NCBI GenBank assembly: GCA_021734025.1
Contig: JAIPJS010000001.1
Location: 186,001-250,000, forward strand
Length of the DNA stretch: 64,000 nucleotides
DNA from: Candidatus Neomarinimicrobiota bacterium
Lineage (GTDB): Bacteria > Fidelibacterota > JAANXI01
Reading direction: 5' to 3'
The position numbers and the translations under genes are program-made. Shown here one piece after another: positions 16,606 to 26,061 of this stretch. Each line of letters starts with the position of its first letter. The stretch's first letter is position 1. The notes under the pieces were generated by a model that was not told the DNA's origin, did no database searches, and was given only the letters and a program-made list of their open reading frames with translations.

Positions 16606-17349
16606 TTATTCGATCGTATTCTTCCAGGTTTCGTGCAAAAATACACTCACGGTACCGGCAAGATTTACTGCTAACTCGGCATGCCTACCAGATGGTTTGA
16701 CTCCATTTCTTCCTTGACCATGAGCGTCTCCGATTTTATTTCGTAACGCACCGAGACCACCGACAATTGAATAGCAACCACCTAATATTTGTTTGAAAAT
16801 TTTCTCGGAGTGTTGGCTGGGTGCAAGATTCAACGCATTGGCAGTATCGTTGTATAAATTTGGTAGTGTTGAATTATTACTATAATCTATTTTCAGCGCC
16901 TCTAGAATGTGCTTACAAACACCTTCTAACAGTGTACGAGCAAGGGTTATAGCACCTTCGGGATCTTCTGATTTGCGTTTTAGTGCTCTCTGCCAAAGAG
17001 TGTGTATGTAATCTTCATCAAATGCTGATAATTTGTTTGATATAGTTTGTTCGGCAGGTGACTCTGGAAATTTTTCTAATTTATCTAGTACGGGTTGAAA
17101 AGAATCCCATAAGAATTTCCTCCTCTCTTTGTAAGTTTCAAACTTGGGTTTAATAAAGCCCCAAAATTGATTTAAATTGCGTGAAGTTTTTAAAAATGGG
17201 GGAAGTAAGTCTTTTATTTCTGGGTTACTTAGTAATTCACGGCGAAGGGTCTTGTATTCTTCCTCTTCAGGATAATTACCGGTAGCCCGGTCAATTAAAA
17301 TGTTTTGTAATACTTCAACTTTTTCGAATAATGAATAATCTTCAAACAT
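16606..17349 (-). CDS. Abortive infection family protein (Abi_C)
   Basis: This 247-residue protein carries the Abi_C domain in its C-terminal half: A-I-T-L-A-R-T-L-L-E-G-V-C-K at about 133-146, and A-L-R-N-K-I-G-D-A-H-G at about 201-211. The R203-N...H210 spacing is the HEPN-type RNase signature, which suggests RNA cleavage that arrests infected cells. The N-terminal 110 residues are helical and may sense infection. It is convergent with the methyltransferase gene across element B, so it may be an inverted cassette or lie just outside the array. No antitoxin partner is seen. Confidence 0.85.
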   Translation of the reverse strand: MFEDYSLFEKVEVLQNILIDRATGNYPEEEEYKTLRRELLSNPEIKDLLPPFLKTSRNLNQFWGFIKPKFETYKERRKFLWDSFQPVLDKLEKFPESPAEQTISNKLSAFDEDYIHTLWQRALKRKSEDPEGAITLARTLLEGVCKHILEALKIDYSNNSTLPNLYNDTANALNLAPSQHSEKIFKQILGGCYSIVGGLGALRNKIGDAHGQGRNGVKPSGRHAELAVNLAGTVSVFLHETWKNTIE

Positions 17350-17483
17350 TTTTTATTTGCCTCGCATTGAATTGCATTAATTTTGAATAAAATAAAATTC
17401 AAAAGCATTAGGACCTAACTATCTAAAATATAACTCTACCTAAACCACCATTGTACCCGAAAAACGAACACCTCAATAACCCC

Positions 17484-17816
17484 ATGACACGATCCCCGGA
17501 TATCGAAACCCTTTATACAGTCACCCGCAAGCGGATTACCACATTTCTGGATGACCGGGTCCAAGATAACCCCCGCATCACTGACTGGCGATTTGAATGG
17601 GATCGGACACTGGACTATGCCATCATCGTCGAAGGCGAGGACCGCTCATTCTTTTGTTGGGTGCAGATGTCCGATGGGACTACCGAGAAAGTCAGTTGGA
17701 TTGTTCGGGATACTGAACAAATCCAAGAGTATATAAAATATGGGGTGCCACTCCGAGACTTTAATCCATCACAGATTTTGGATGCCTTGCAGGATGTCGG
17801 TGTGTTTGTGCCGTGA
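17484..17816 (+). CDS. Hypothetical small protein
   Basis: From the ATG at 17484 the frame gives 110 residues, and a TTG at 17451 would add 11. The sequence is acidic and soluble (I-T-D-W-R-F-E-W-D-R-T-L-D-Y-A), with aromatic beta strands (S-F-F-C-W-V-Q-M-S-D) and no signal peptide. I do not recognise a family. No clear ribosome site precedes either start, and no operon partner is evident. Confidence 0.45.
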   Translation: MTRSPDIETLYTVTRKRITTFLDDRVQDNPRITDWRFEWDRTLDYAIIVEGEDRSFFCWVQMSDGTTEKVSWIVRDTEQIQEYIKYGVPLRDFNPSQILDALQDVGVFVP

Positions 17817-18156
17817 AATCTTTTAAGATCTCACCACATTACATCACCGATTGGCGATATTACCATAGGATTTTGAGGAAAACTGGCTACATAACACTCC
17901 TTATGTAGCAAGAATAAAGTTGCTACCGGCCGGGTTTTCCATTATTCTAAAAATGCACCCTTCCTGGGTGCACTCAACGACACAGCTCCGCAAATACTCA
18001 CTGGTGTTCGGGAGATTTTTCAATTGTTGATTGCTATGTTTTTTTAACATATACCGATGATATTTTCTATTGCATCTAAATTCCTATCAGAGGACATTAC
18101 ATTTATGTAGTCACCACTCCTGTCAATTTGTTATTAAATATGATGGAGAGATGTCC
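17817..18156. other. Intergenic region with two perfect hairpins
   Basis: No gene is supported here. GCTACATAA (17886-17894) pairs with TTATGTAGC (17901-17909) over 9 bp. TGCACCC (17954-17960) pairs with GGGTGCA (17966-17972) over 7 bp with a TTCCT loop. Neither has a T-run, so they are weak terminators at best and could be regulatory RNA structure. Confidence 0.4.
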
Positions 18157-20847
18157 ATGAGATTCTCTTTTTTACTATTGAGTGTTTTTACGTGTTTCAT
18201 CGCTCTTGATGCTCACGCCCAGCCACATATTGAGTGGGTAAAAAAATACGATATTTATATAGAGAGATCTGGTAGTATAAATGGCTGGAGTTTGACAGAA
18301 ACCTCACAAGGATATTGGGCGGCAGGCCCAGTGAGTAATACTGAATGGATGTTATTAAAATTGGATAGTAATGGAAATATTGTATCATCATTATCAATGC
18401 AGGATCAAATCGGAAAAATCGAAATTCTTGGTGGTGAATATAATGGTGTTTTTGTCATAACGGATTCAGTTGTATATAAATTTGACAATAATTTGTCAAT
18501 TGAACAGGAAACTCCGATTGGATATTTATATGATGCTGAAGTGACTAATGATGGTGGTCTTATTATTTTTCATTCTTTTTCTGATTATTTATTTACCAAA
18601 TTAGACTCACAAGGACAAATTGAATGGGAAAAAAGTACTAATTTAAATGGGGGATTCTCAATAGCCCAACTTTCAAATAATAATTATATAATCCCCATCA
18701 GTGCTCGCAGGGATGAAGGTTCATTTTTATACATATACCAATTTGATAGTAATGGCAATTATTTAAACACTGAGCAATTCGCAATTTCAGGAGACCCCAG
18801 TTACGCAACATTCATCGCCGTTCAAAACAACTATTTTGGGGTAGTAGTACCCGTGTGCCGAGAAAATACAAATTATTTAAGCCTCTGTTTTCTAATAATG
18901 AATAATGATCTATCTTTTGTTGAAGGACCATCCTTCTGGGATTATCAATTACATTATGATAATTTTACAGATTTAGTATCAACCTTCGAAGGCTTTGCTA
19001 TTTCATTTGGTCAAGAAACTGCTCCAGATGTTACTAATATTACAACCCTTCGAGTTGATTCCATAGGTAACCCGCTTTGGGCAATAGAATACATACACAA
19101 TGGACTAGATATAAGTCATGACCTCTTGTACTTATTAGATGGGAAGTATCTAAATATTGGAACTTTAACAGCTCCGGAAGATACTTTGGTATTATTCAAA
19201 CTTTCTTCGACGCCTACGGCAAAAATAGTTGGCTCTCAAATTACCTTAGATGACAATTGGGATGGGATGGCTTCTGGTACGCTTGATGGGAGCAATAGCG
19301 TGAGTTATGAAGCCGATACTATTTTCAGTTATTCCTGGTTTATCGATGGACATGAATCGGGCCAGGAGAGTGTGTTAGATTATTCGCTCCCCGTAGGTAC
19401 CCATGAGATTGAGTTGGCGGTCTCCGACGCCTCCGGGGTAACCGATACTGCTTTTTACCAAATTAATGTTAATTCTGAGAATATTGAAACAGGCGGCTCA
19501 ATAACCTCGGCTATTAGTACCATTGACGACTCACTGTTTTTTGTCAGTTCGACTGATGAAGAGATTATCCACTTCGATGAAACTGGAGAAGTGAATTGGA
19601 CTCTGTACACTGGGGGCGAAATTCGGTCCACGACCACGGTGAGTGGGGATTCTGTGATCTATGTCGGGTCATCCGATACCCGGTTGTATGCTTTTGATTT
19701 GACTGGCAATTTCCGCTGGGACCTCCCGATGGGCGGGGAAATCACCGCCTCGCCGGCATTAGATGCTCAAGGCAATTTGTATGTGGGGACCAACACCAAC
19801 CGGATCTATAAAGTCACTCCTAATGGTACTCCAGAATGGAATATTATCACAGGTGATTCGATCCATGCTTCGGCAGCAGTTGATGAGGAAGGGGATATTT
19901 ATATCGGGAGTGATGACGGGACCTTGTATGCTCTCCAAGCAGACGGTACTATCCAATGGCGGCTCAATACGGATGGTCGAGTTCGTTCTTCCGCTGCGTT
20001 TGATTCTGCCGGGAATATCTATGTCGGGAGTGATGACGGGAAGTTGTATAGTCTGACACCAGAAGGAGAGGACCGCTGGGCATTTCAAACGGCAGGACCG
20101 GTTCGGTCGTCACCAGTGATTGATGGACAAAACTGCATCTACTTTGGCTCAGGTGATAGTACCATTTATTGCGTGTCGGACTCTGGAACTCTAGTCTGGG
20201 AGACAGATGTTGATGCTCCGGTGTATGGGACCGGGGGACTGTCACCGAACGGGAACTTTTATATTGGGAGTCAGAACGGTAAACTCCATGTATTGACGAC
20301 TGCAGGTGACTACCAGTGGTATTTTCAAACCCAGGGTCCATTGGTGGCACCCCCACTGATTACATCGACGGGGCGGATGTATATTGGAAGTGATGAAGGG
20401 ACGATTTATGGGTTTGCGGATATCTCTGCTGGTGGATTCCAGAAAACAACTGATGCCCATTTCGCCGGTTACTGGCCCACCTTTCAGGGCAATAATGCTC
20501 GAACAGGTAATTTGGCAGATATTGTAACCGCTGTTGACCCCGAGGAGGGAGACCAGTCTGCGTTGCCACAACAATTTACTCTCTCGCAAAACTTTCCCAA
20601 CCCCTTCAACCCAACTACCACACTCAAATATGGCTTGCCTCAGGATGCGGATGTTAGGTTAGTCATCTATGACCTCGCTGGGAGGAAAGTAAAGACGCTT
20701 GTTCAGGAACAGCAATCGGCAGGTTGGCATCAAGTCTCATGGGGTGGGACTGGCCAGTTTGGGCAAAGTGTCAGCACAGGCGTCTACTTTTATCGATTGG
20801 AGGCCGGGGAGTTTGTCGACGTGAAAAAGATGGTGTTTATGAAGTAA
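18157..20847 (+). CDS. T9SS-secreted PQQ-like beta-propeller protein
   Basis: The chosen ATG (18157) gives 896 residues. It is preceded by GGAGAG at suitable spacing and starts a signal peptide M-R-F-S-F-L-L-L-S-V-F ending A-H-A-Q. An upstream TTG extension has no signal. The first 360 residues form WD/NHL-like blades. A PKD-like segment follows, then about six PQQ-like repeats (N-I-Y-V-G-S-D-D-G-K-L-Y-S-L). The last 80 residues are a type A T9SS sorting domain ending F-V-D-V-K-K-M-V-F-M-K. It is likely surface-exposed. The propeller may bind ligand or act as a scaffold. No quinoprotein catalytic residues can be assigned. Confidence 0.88.
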   Translation: MRFSFLLLSVFTCFIALDAHAQPHIEWVKKYDIYIERSGSINGWSLTETSQGYWAAGPVSNTEWMLLKLDSNGNIVSSLSMQDQIGKIEILGGEYNGVFVITDSVVYKFDNNLSIEQETPIGYLYDAEVTNDGGLIIFHSFSDYLFTKLDSQGQIEWEKSTNLNGGFSIAQLSNNNYIIPISARRDEGSFLYIYQFDSNGNYLNTEQFAISGDPSYATFIAVQNNYFGVVVPVCRENTNYLSLCFLIMNNDLSFVEGPSFWDYQLHYDNFTDLVSTFEGFAISFGQETAPDVTNITTLRVDSIGNPLWAIEYIHNGLDISHDLLYLLDGKYLNIGTLTAPEDTLVLFKLSSTPTAKIVGSQITLDDNWDGMASGTLDGSNSVSYEADTIFSYSWFIDGHESGQESVLDYSLPVGTHEIELAVSDASGVTDTAFYQINVNSENIETGGSITSAISTIDDSLFFVSSTDEEIIHFDETGEVNWTLYTGGEIRSTTTVSGDSVIYVGSSDTRLYAFDLTGNFRWDLPMGGEITASPALDAQGNLYVGTNTNRIYKVTPNGTPEWNIITGDSIHASAAVDEEGDIYIGSDDGTLYALQADGTIQWRLNTDGRVRSSAAFDSAGNIYVGSDDGKLYSLTPEGEDRWAFQTAGPVRSSPVIDGQNCIYFGSGDSTIYCVSDSGTLVWETDVDAPVYGTGGLSPNGNFYIGSQNGKLHVLTTAGDYQWYFQTQGPLVAPPLITSTGRMYIGSDEGTIYGFADISAGGFQKTTDAHFAGYWPTFQGNNARTGNLADIVTAVDPEEGDQSALPQQFTLSQNFPNPFNPTTTLKYGLPQDADVRLVIYDLAGRKVKTLVQEQQSAGWHQVSWGGTGQFGQSVSTGVYFYRLEAGEFVDVKKMVFMK

Positions 20848-21131
20848 CACCTATCATTATAAAAAAAATATTAAAATAATTATTGATTCTATGAATTTTC
20901 CTTGTTTTGGCTAGGCAATTAACCTATAATTTATTTGAAGATAAAAGCAAAACACCAAATCAATTTACATTTTCCTTAGTTTTCCCTCTATTGAGATACA
21001 TCTAATCTAATACAGGGATGAGTCGACGGCGTATAAAATCAACTGGTAATCTTTACCAGATACGTATATAAACCAGATACACAGGTTGTTCTCGGGATTG
21101 ATTTGCTTCCGAATCGATACAGGAGGTCGCC

Positions 21132-24100
21132 GTGAAATACCTAATGAGTTTTTCTATTATTTGTGGATTGCTACTCTTTGATTCTACAATGATTAACGGA
21201 CAGGATGGATCTGCATTTTTTAAGGGAATGCCTAGCCGTTTAAATATGAATGATGTTTATGCAAACAACCCAGATGCATCTCATATTAATGGGCACGAAT
21301 TTACCCTGGAAATACGGATTTTCCCCCTTGATTTGGGAGAGCTAGGCAAAGAAATCTATGTGATTTCAGCACCTATTCTAGACCCTCCCAATAATGTGAA
21401 TTTAGATCCCTCTAACCCCCCATTTTTTGATTTTTTAATGTTACTTATTACGGATGAGACTTTCCAGAATACCCATGTGGAATTTTCCTTAACAGATGGT
21501 AAATCAGGGGGGCAATCTATAAGTTTTATTTCTAATGCCTCCATACCCCAAGAACAATGGTCTCAAATTTCAGTGACGTATGATGGCACTTCTATAAAAA
21601 TGTATATTAATGGGACATTCGATGTAAGTGTCCCCTGGCATTATGATATCGTCTCAAATTCAATTGGAATTTATGCAGGATATTCATGGAATAACTTTCA
21701 CCTCGGTGACCAATATAGCGGATTGCTTGATGAAATCCGGTTATGGGACCGAGCACTTCTGGCTAGTGAAATACAAGGATACTCCAATACCACCTTAGTT
21801 GGCAATGAATCGGGACTTGCGGGCTATTGGCCATTAGATGAAGTGTATAGGAAAGAAGAAGGCAATCTGACACCTGACTTGACTCAGAATGAAAACCATT
21901 TCCACGTCCAGTACGATATCGATTTCGTCGAATCAGCGTATACAAATATGTCCCATAATCCAACATCAGCTCACATCACTTTTGAGCCCACCTCTATTGA
22001 TTTTGGCATCCTTGAACCCGGACAAATAACAGATCCGCAACAGATAGTTTTCCAAAATTCTAATGACCGATCTGCATTTGGGAAACTCACAGCAGATAAT
22101 TCAAATATTGCCTTTTCTTATGAGAGTTTGTGGATAAAAAAATACGCTCTCTACTATTTTGTTGATCCTCAGGCACAGGCAGAATTGAGTCTTAAAGTGA
22201 TGCCGCTTGTCAATGGCGATATTAGTGGAACGTTTTTACTCTCCGATAATAATCCAGATAATCCGGCTCAGGAAATTCCGTACAATCTCATAGCAATTCC
22301 ACTCCAACAACTTGATGTTAATAATATTGCGATGTGGGTTTTACGGAATGGAAGATTTGCGGGAGATCCTTTGCTATCGAAAAATGGTGGATTGAATTAT
22401 CCCATTGGATCAAACAAATATGCTATCTATAGCTCAGGACTGTGGCTTGGGGCGAAAGTTAACGGAGAGATACGTACGGGTATAGCGTCTTATGGCTCAG
22501 AATTTGAGGCTGGGGTAATTGCTGCTGGAGAACCCGCCAACCCGAGCCAGTTAAAATATCGTGTCTATAAAATTGAAAAAGGTGATACCGAATCTAATCC
22601 CGATTATGCGGAATGGCCTGTTGAAATGGGGGCCCCAGTGAATCCCGATGGCAGTCCTAAGCATGTCGGAGATCAGACGCTGTTTTGTGTCTACAACGAT
22701 GCAGATCCAGATAACCATTTTGATGGTTCAAATCCTTTAGGCGTCGAAGTTCAACAGACTTCATTCGGGTATGCATCTTCGGCACTAACAAACACCGAAT
22801 TTATGCAGTTTGAGATTGTGAATACGAGTGACGAGGCGTGGGAAGATGCATATTTATCATTATGGTGTGATCCGGATATCGGGTATTATGCTGATGATGT
22901 CGTGGGTGTAGATACGTTTCGAAATCTTGGATATGCCTATAATGGGGATACATTTGATGAAAGTACTGCCTCAATTGACGGGTATGGGGATACGCCACCG
23001 GCTGTCGGATTTGATATCCTTCAGGGTGGATTGAGAAACGAGCCGTTAAATGCCTTCGGCTATTTTACTGCATACCAAGAGTATCCGGATGGCGATCCCT
23101 CTTCTTTTGAAGAATATTATAACTTGATGCAGGGACTACTGTTGGATGGGACACCTCGAATCGATCCCATAACTGCGGAACCTACTAAATTTCCAGTCTC
23201 TGGGAATCCCGTAAGTGGAGATGGATGGTTAGATGCACAACCGGAAGATCGTAGATTTGTGGTTGTGACAGGGCCGTTTGATCTCGATCCCAATCAGTCC
23301 AAAAATATATTTACTGCAATTATAGTGGGGCAAGGTAGTAACAATATTGCAAGTGTGCAGGATTTATTTGACCGGTCTGATGCAGTACAGATGCTCTTCG
23401 ATGAAGGAAGTATTCTTGGGAGTGCCGTGGAATCTATCGTTTCCGAGACAATCGAATCAGGAGGTGAATCAGTTATTGATGATGTAGAAAACTCAAATAC
23501 CACAATACAGGTCTCGGCAGAGGAGGAAGAAGTACAAGTAGAATTGACATCCTATTCAGAGGAACCGCCCGGAGTGATGCCACCGAATCCAGAAACAACA
23601 GCATCGTTTGGAAAGTCCGTAGAAATTGTGACACTCGGAGATATCGCATGGCCGATAAGGGTCAAAAATTATTATTCGCTAAAACATCTGCAGGAGACAC
23701 GAATTCTGGAAAAAGATATCCAGGGATTGGGGTATTGGAACGGCGTGAGAAATGACTGGACTATTTATGGAGAGAATCCTGCAGATGATTATGGAAGAGG
23801 AAACTCTGGAACAGTGGTTGATACCCAGGATGTAACAATCGGGGAGACACTATATGAGGGAACAGTGTCTACAGATGCTTACCATGTTGGAACGGTAAAA
23901 ATACTGGCACGTCCTCACTATCCTGAAGTCCGGTTTGAGCAGAGTATTGAGTTTGTTCACTCGTTGGCCCTTGAAAATTTTAAAAATCCAGATGATAAGC
24001 GGAAAAAGCAACTCACCCATTTGATTGAGCAAGCTCAACATCATTTCCTTGAAAATGATTTCACTGGGGCTATTCAGATTTTAGAGGATGCAGTGACCAA

Positions 24101-24554
24101 CCACTTGAGAGTAAGGGGTAAACAGGGAAACAATGTCTGGATTCAGGATGATGAAAATCGTCAACAACTCCGTGGTGATATCCATGATTTAGCGCAATTA
24201 TTGAAACAACAATTGGCCGCTCCACAAGCACAGCGGAGAACGCCGGATGAAAACCACATGATCGTGAATACTCCAACGAAATATCAACTTGCACATAATT
24301 ATCCGAATCCCTTTAATCCCTTTACCACGTTACAATATGGGATCCCGGAAGACTCAAATGTTCAGTTGGTGATATATGATGTTTCTGGTAAAAAGATTTG
24401 TACGCTTGTGAATACCTACCAGAATGCAGGTTGGCATCAGGTGCAGTGGAATGGCAGGAATGAGTTTGGTCAGACTGTCAGTACCGGTGTCTACTTTTAT
24501 CGCCTGGAGGCCGGGGAGTTTATGGATGTGAAGAAGATGGTGTATATGAAGTAA
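21132..24554 (+). CDS. T9SS-secreted LamG-domain protein
   Basis: This 1140-residue protein starts at a GTG with AGGAGG just upstream. A signal peptide is present (L-M-S-F-S-I-I-C-G-L-L-L-F). Residues about 40-230 form a LamG/concanavalin-like sandwich (W-S-Q-I-S-V-T-Y-D-G-T, L-L-D-E-I-R-L-W-D-R-A-L). A short Ig-like segment (F-E-P-T-S-I-D-F-G) and a roughly 380-residue region typical of large secreted proteins of this group follow (N-N-I-A-M-W-V-L-R-N-G). A helical stretch near 940-1040 precedes the sorting domain ending D-V-K-K-M-V-Y-M-K. It probably binds carbohydrate or protein at the cell surface. It is probably transcribed alone. Confidence 0.88.
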   Translation: MKYLMSFSIICGLLLFDSTMINGQDGSAFFKGMPSRLNMNDVYANNPDASHINGHEFTLEIRIFPLDLGELGKEIYVISAPILDPPNNVNLDPSNPPFFDFLMLLITDETFQNTHVEFSLTDGKSGGQSISFISNASIPQEQWSQISVTYDGTSIKMYINGTFDVSVPWHYDIVSNSIGIYAGYSWNNFHLGDQYSGLLDEIRLWDRALLASEIQGYSNTTLVGNESGLAGYWPLDEVYRKEEGNLTPDLTQNENHFHVQYDIDFVESAYTNMSHNPTSAHITFEPTSIDFGILEPGQITDPQQIVFQNSNDRSAFGKLTADNSNIAFSYESLWIKKYALYYFVDPQAQAELSLKVMPLVNGDISGTFLLSDNNPDNPAQEIPYNLIAIPLQQLDVNNIAMWVLRNGRFAGDPLLSKNGGLNYPIGSNKYAIYSSGLWLGAKVNGEIRTGIASYGSEFEAGVIAAGEPANPSQLKYRVYKIEKGDTESNPDYAEWPVEMGAPVNPDGSPKHVGDQTLFCVYNDADPDNHFDGSNPLGVEVQQTSFGYASSALTNTEFMQFEIVNTSDEAWEDAYLSLWCDPDIGYYADDVVGVDTFRNLGYAYNGDTFDESTASIDGYGDTPPAVGFDILQGGLRNEPLNAFGYFTAYQEYPDGDPSSFEEYYNLMQGLLLDGTPRIDPITAEPTKFPVSGNPVSGDGWLDAQPEDRRFVVVTGPFDLDPNQSKNIFTAIIVGQGSNNIASVQDLFDRSDAVQMLFDEGSILGSAVESIVSETIESGGESVIDDVENSNTTIQVSAEEEEVQVELTSYSEEPPGVMPPNPETTASFGKSVEIVTLGDIAWPIRVKNYYSLKHLQETRILEKDIQGLGYWNGVRNDWTIYGENPADDYGRGNSGTVVDTQDVTIGETLYEGTVSTDAYHVGTVKILARPHYPEVRFEQSIEFVHSLALENFKNPDDKRKKQLTHLIEQAQHHFLENDFTGAIQILEDAVTNHLRVRGKQGNNVWIQDDENRQQLRGDIHDLAQLLKQQLAAPQAQRRTPDENHMIVNTPTKYQLAHNYPNPFNPFTTLQYGIPEDSNVQLVIYDVSGKKICTLVNTYQNAGWHQVQWNGRNEFGQTVSTGVYFYRLEAGEFMDVKKMVYMK

Positions 24555-24581
24555 CTATTCTACCCATAAATGGGTACAGCA

Positions 24582-24617
24582 GAGCCCCATTCTTTCTTAG
24601 CATTGGGCTCTTTTTTC
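24582..24617 (+). terminator. Rho-independent terminator after the LamG protein gene
   Basis: GAGCCCCAT (24582-24590) pairs with ATTGGGCTC (24602-24610) with one mismatch, followed by TTTTTT. It sits 28 bp after the stop of the LamG protein gene. Confidence 0.75.
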
Positions 24618-25414
24618 ATAATGCTAATCAAATTCATCATGCCAATTCTTTTCACCGCTAAGTTGGCAAGTGAATTTTGGAAGCACATTAATTACTCCCA
24701 GGGCTTTCTTTACATTTCTTTAAACATACCTTGGGAATATTGTCCAGTGATTCGGTATCTAGGTTTCCGCCTATCGATAATATAGTGAAGGTGTTATGGG
24801 CTCTCTCTCACCTGGATTAATTAAGAATTAATAACCTTTCAATGCAATTTAAGAGACAAGGTATAAATGAAAAATATATATTTTGGTGAAACAAGTAACC
24901 GAGACTGGCTGAATATTACTGTACCTAAAAAATTTGATAAAGAAAAATCAGAGCGGTTTTGCTTAAATTTTAGAACAATTCAGCATAATTAATTTTGATT
25001 TGTAGAAAAAAATACGACAGACTGTGTCATATACATCTTGACATCTAATTTGTTTAAAGATATCTTTTATTTAAGGTTGGTATGAAATTTATCATAGGTT
25101 TTTAGTACATAATATGAGCAAAAACCAATTGATTTTTGCTCGGTAACATCGCGACCTATTTGTTGTTTTGAACCCTCTCGTTAGTACTAAATTGATATCT
25201 GCTGACCGGTGACGTGTTTAAAATGTAGTACTAATATTTGGGAAATACACATTTTCCCTAATTAGAGTTTTATTATACTTAGAAAAGCCTAATCTCGTAG
25301 TTGGGAGATGAATTTCGGGCCGTATTTCTATATTAGTACATCTTCCAATTATGAATATTCCAGCGGAACAATAATTAACTATTCTGTTTTTGGAGTAGTT
25401 TTATTCCGATTAGG
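24618..25414. other. AT-rich stretch without a supported gene
   Basis: Only a 41-codon frame at 24867-24992 (M-K-N-I-Y-F-G-E-T-S-N-R-D-W) looks protein-like, with no clear ribosome site. The rest is AT-rich and stop-dense. Given the decayed gene downstream, this may be eroded coding sequence. Confidence 0.4.
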
Positions 25415-26005
25415 TATAATACAACTTTAATATACAACTATAAAGCCACCGATCTGGAGATAAAATGGAACGATCTACCGGACGGTGCTATGACGCAGAT
25501 CAATGAGGATAATGATCACATTAATTTGTCATTAGCACAACCGAAAGGTGGGGCACTCCCAGAAACTATGGCTCACCTCCGTTTCAAGTTTCGAGATGAA
25601 ATATATACCCAGGAGAGTCCCGTAACACTCAAATGCCTCCGACTCAACTAAAACAAAGAGCAAACCGATGTGGCAACGGCAACTCTCTCCATTACTACTG
25701 GCATAGCCGATGACTCCGCAATTCCAGGCACGTATGTACTGCACCAGAACCATCCCAATACGTTCAACCCAACCACCACTATTCGGTATGGATTGCCAGA
25801 AGATACCCATGTCACCCTGACAATTTATGATTTGGTTGGTAGAAAAGTGGCTGTGTTAACGAACTCTCACCAGCAGGTAGGATGGCAAAAGGTAAAGTGG
25901 AACGGCAGGAATACCGCTGGGTACCTTGTAGGAAATGGGGTGTATTTATATCATCTGCGTGCCGGCAAATACCAGGAGACAAAATCAATAGTGATATTGA
26001 AATAG
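25415..26005 (+). pseudogene. Decayed cohesin/T9SS protein with internal stop
   Basis: The frame from 25415 reads the second cohesin-like domain found in the next proteins (L-P-D-G-A-M-T-Q-I-N-E-D-N, then L-R-F-K-F-R-D-E, then L-K-C-L-R-L-N). It meets a TAA at 25649-25651, exactly where the paralogues have L-R-L-N-E-N-P-V-Q-T-D. The same frame then continues as N-K-E-Q-T-D-V-A-T-A-T-L and a complete sorting domain to the stop at 26005. One G-to-T change (GAA to TAA) explains the break. The N-terminal modules, first cohesin and dockerin are absent, and upstream sequence matches only weakly in another frame. It is a truncated paralogue in decay. Confidence 0.8.
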
Positions 26006-26061
26006 CCAGTTATCAATTCCTAAAGGAATAATACTGAGTCACTACACAAGGAGACAGGAAT

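Noticed and set aside
18070-18156. Upstream TTG extension of the propeller protein
   Set aside because: The signal peptide and GGAGAG ribosome site support the ATG at 18157.
24570-24785. 71-codon hydrophobic frame
   Set aside because: It covers a clear rho-independent terminator and has no ribosome site.
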